Assembly (NCBI GenBank): GCA_019456185.1
Contig: VRUH01000032.1
Coordinates: 1-44,125, forward strand
DNA: 44,125 nt
Source: Candidatus Glassbacteria bacterium
GTDB taxonomy: Bacteria > Gemmatimonadota > Glassbacteria > GWA2-58-10
Reading direction: 5' to 3'
Below, piece after piece: positions 43,744 to 44,125 of this stretch. A model generated the notes under the pieces. It had not been told where the DNA came from, did not search any database, and worked only from the letters and a program-made list of their open reading frames with translations. The translations under genes and the position numbers were made by a program. Every line of letters begins with the position of its first letter. The first letter of the stretch is position 1.

Positions 43744-44125
43744 ATGAAAACAATTCACTGCTACATACTACGGGAGCTGGCCGGCCCGCTTATCGTGTCG
43801 CTGATGCTGCTTACATTCATTCTTTTTATGCGGCACTTCGTGTTTTTGTTCCCTAAAATAGCCGGAAAAAATCTTGGCTGGCCGGTAGTGACGGAGATAG
43901 TCGTGCTCAGCCTGCCGTTTATTATCGCCCTGGTGCTGCCGATGGCGGTGCTGGTGGCGGTGATCATGTCGTTCGGCAGGTTCAGCGCGGACAACGAGGT
44001 TACCGCACTCAAGGCGCTCGGAATTCCCGCCCACCGCCTGATGCTCTCCCCGATGGCGGCCGCGTGCGTGCTGATGCTGGGGGCGATCTGGTTCAACGAC
44101 CAGGTGGTGCCCGAAACCAACCACC
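43744..44125 (+). CDS. LptF/LptG-family (YjgP/YjgQ) LPS export permease, 5' part
   Basis: LptF and LptG form the inner-membrane channel that, with LptB, lifts LPS out of the membrane. The 127 codons in the window contain YILRELAGPLIVSLMLLTF and three membrane segments, with FGRFSADNEVTALKALGIP between the second and third. That coupling-helix motif (S.dnE..alka.Gis) is diagnostic of the family. The frame is open at the window edge; full members are about 350-400 residues. I cannot decide between LptF and LptG from this part. The ATG has no strong ribosome-binding site. Confidence 0.92.
   Translation, partial: MKTIHCYILRELAGPLIVSLMLLTFILFMRHFVFLFPKIAGKNLGWPVVTEIVVLSLPFIIALVLPMAVLVAVIMSFGRFSADNEVTALKALGIPAHRLMLSPMAAACVLMLGAIWFNDQVVPETNH

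Overview
The window is GC-rich bacterial chromosome, densely coded, from a Gram-negative (diderm) organism. Outer-membrane biology is everywhere: an LptF/LptG-type permease, an MlaE/F/D lipid transporter, two heptosyltransferase-like GT9 enzymes, and a 2105-residue SprA protein. A PorX-type response regulator with a PglZ domain sits elsewhere in the window. SprA plus PorX points to a type IX secretion (T9SS)-like system and hence to the FCB group. The remaining content does not look like a typical Bacteroidota genome, so I infer an uncultured FCB-related phylum (Glassbacteria-, Latescibacterota- or Gemmatimonadota-like). That placement is inference.

Layout. (1) 1-7821, minus strand: a gene for a membrane-anchored Mrr-like zinc-ribbon protein, an acidic 13-residue-repeat protein, an anti-sigma-like zinc-finger protein with no sigma gene beside it, then holA, a SPOR-domain protein and mutS (runs off the left edge). 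(2) 7822-16874, plus strand: rho behind a long leader, ruvX, mltG, pgi, and a compact hisI-tyrA-aroA-aroE amino-acid cluster. (3) 16937-22598, minus strand: a broken SlyD/FKBP remnant, a probable outer-membrane protein, a DUF985 cupin, an MFS transporter, a GT9 enzyme and porX. A second GT9 gene is divergent from porX (22723-23796, plus) and ends in a G-quadruplex-like tract. (4) 23812-26779, minus: an AT-rich probable transferred gene with a HEPN-like motif, a secreted alpha/beta hydrolase and manA, separated by dispersed repeats. (5) 26837-43162, minus: engB and lon, then an rsbU-rsbW-rsbV-like partner switch directly joined to mlaE-mlaF-mlaD, an NtrC-type regulator, a ComEA-like protein and sprA. 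(6) 43744-44125, plus: start of an LptF/LptG-family gene.

How they work together. The clearest theme is building and policing the envelope: SprA as secretion translocon, PorX as its probable regulator, GT9 enzymes for surface glycans, Mla for phospholipid traffic, Lpt for LPS export and MltG for peptidoglycan. The most notable arrangement is the partner-switching module behind its own promoter and in the same run as the Mla genes, where its STAS protein occupies the place an MlaB-like subunit could take. Small repeats have invaded several gene boundaries, and in one case apparently the coding N-terminus of a gene. No tRNA, rRNA, CRISPR array or transposase was seen.
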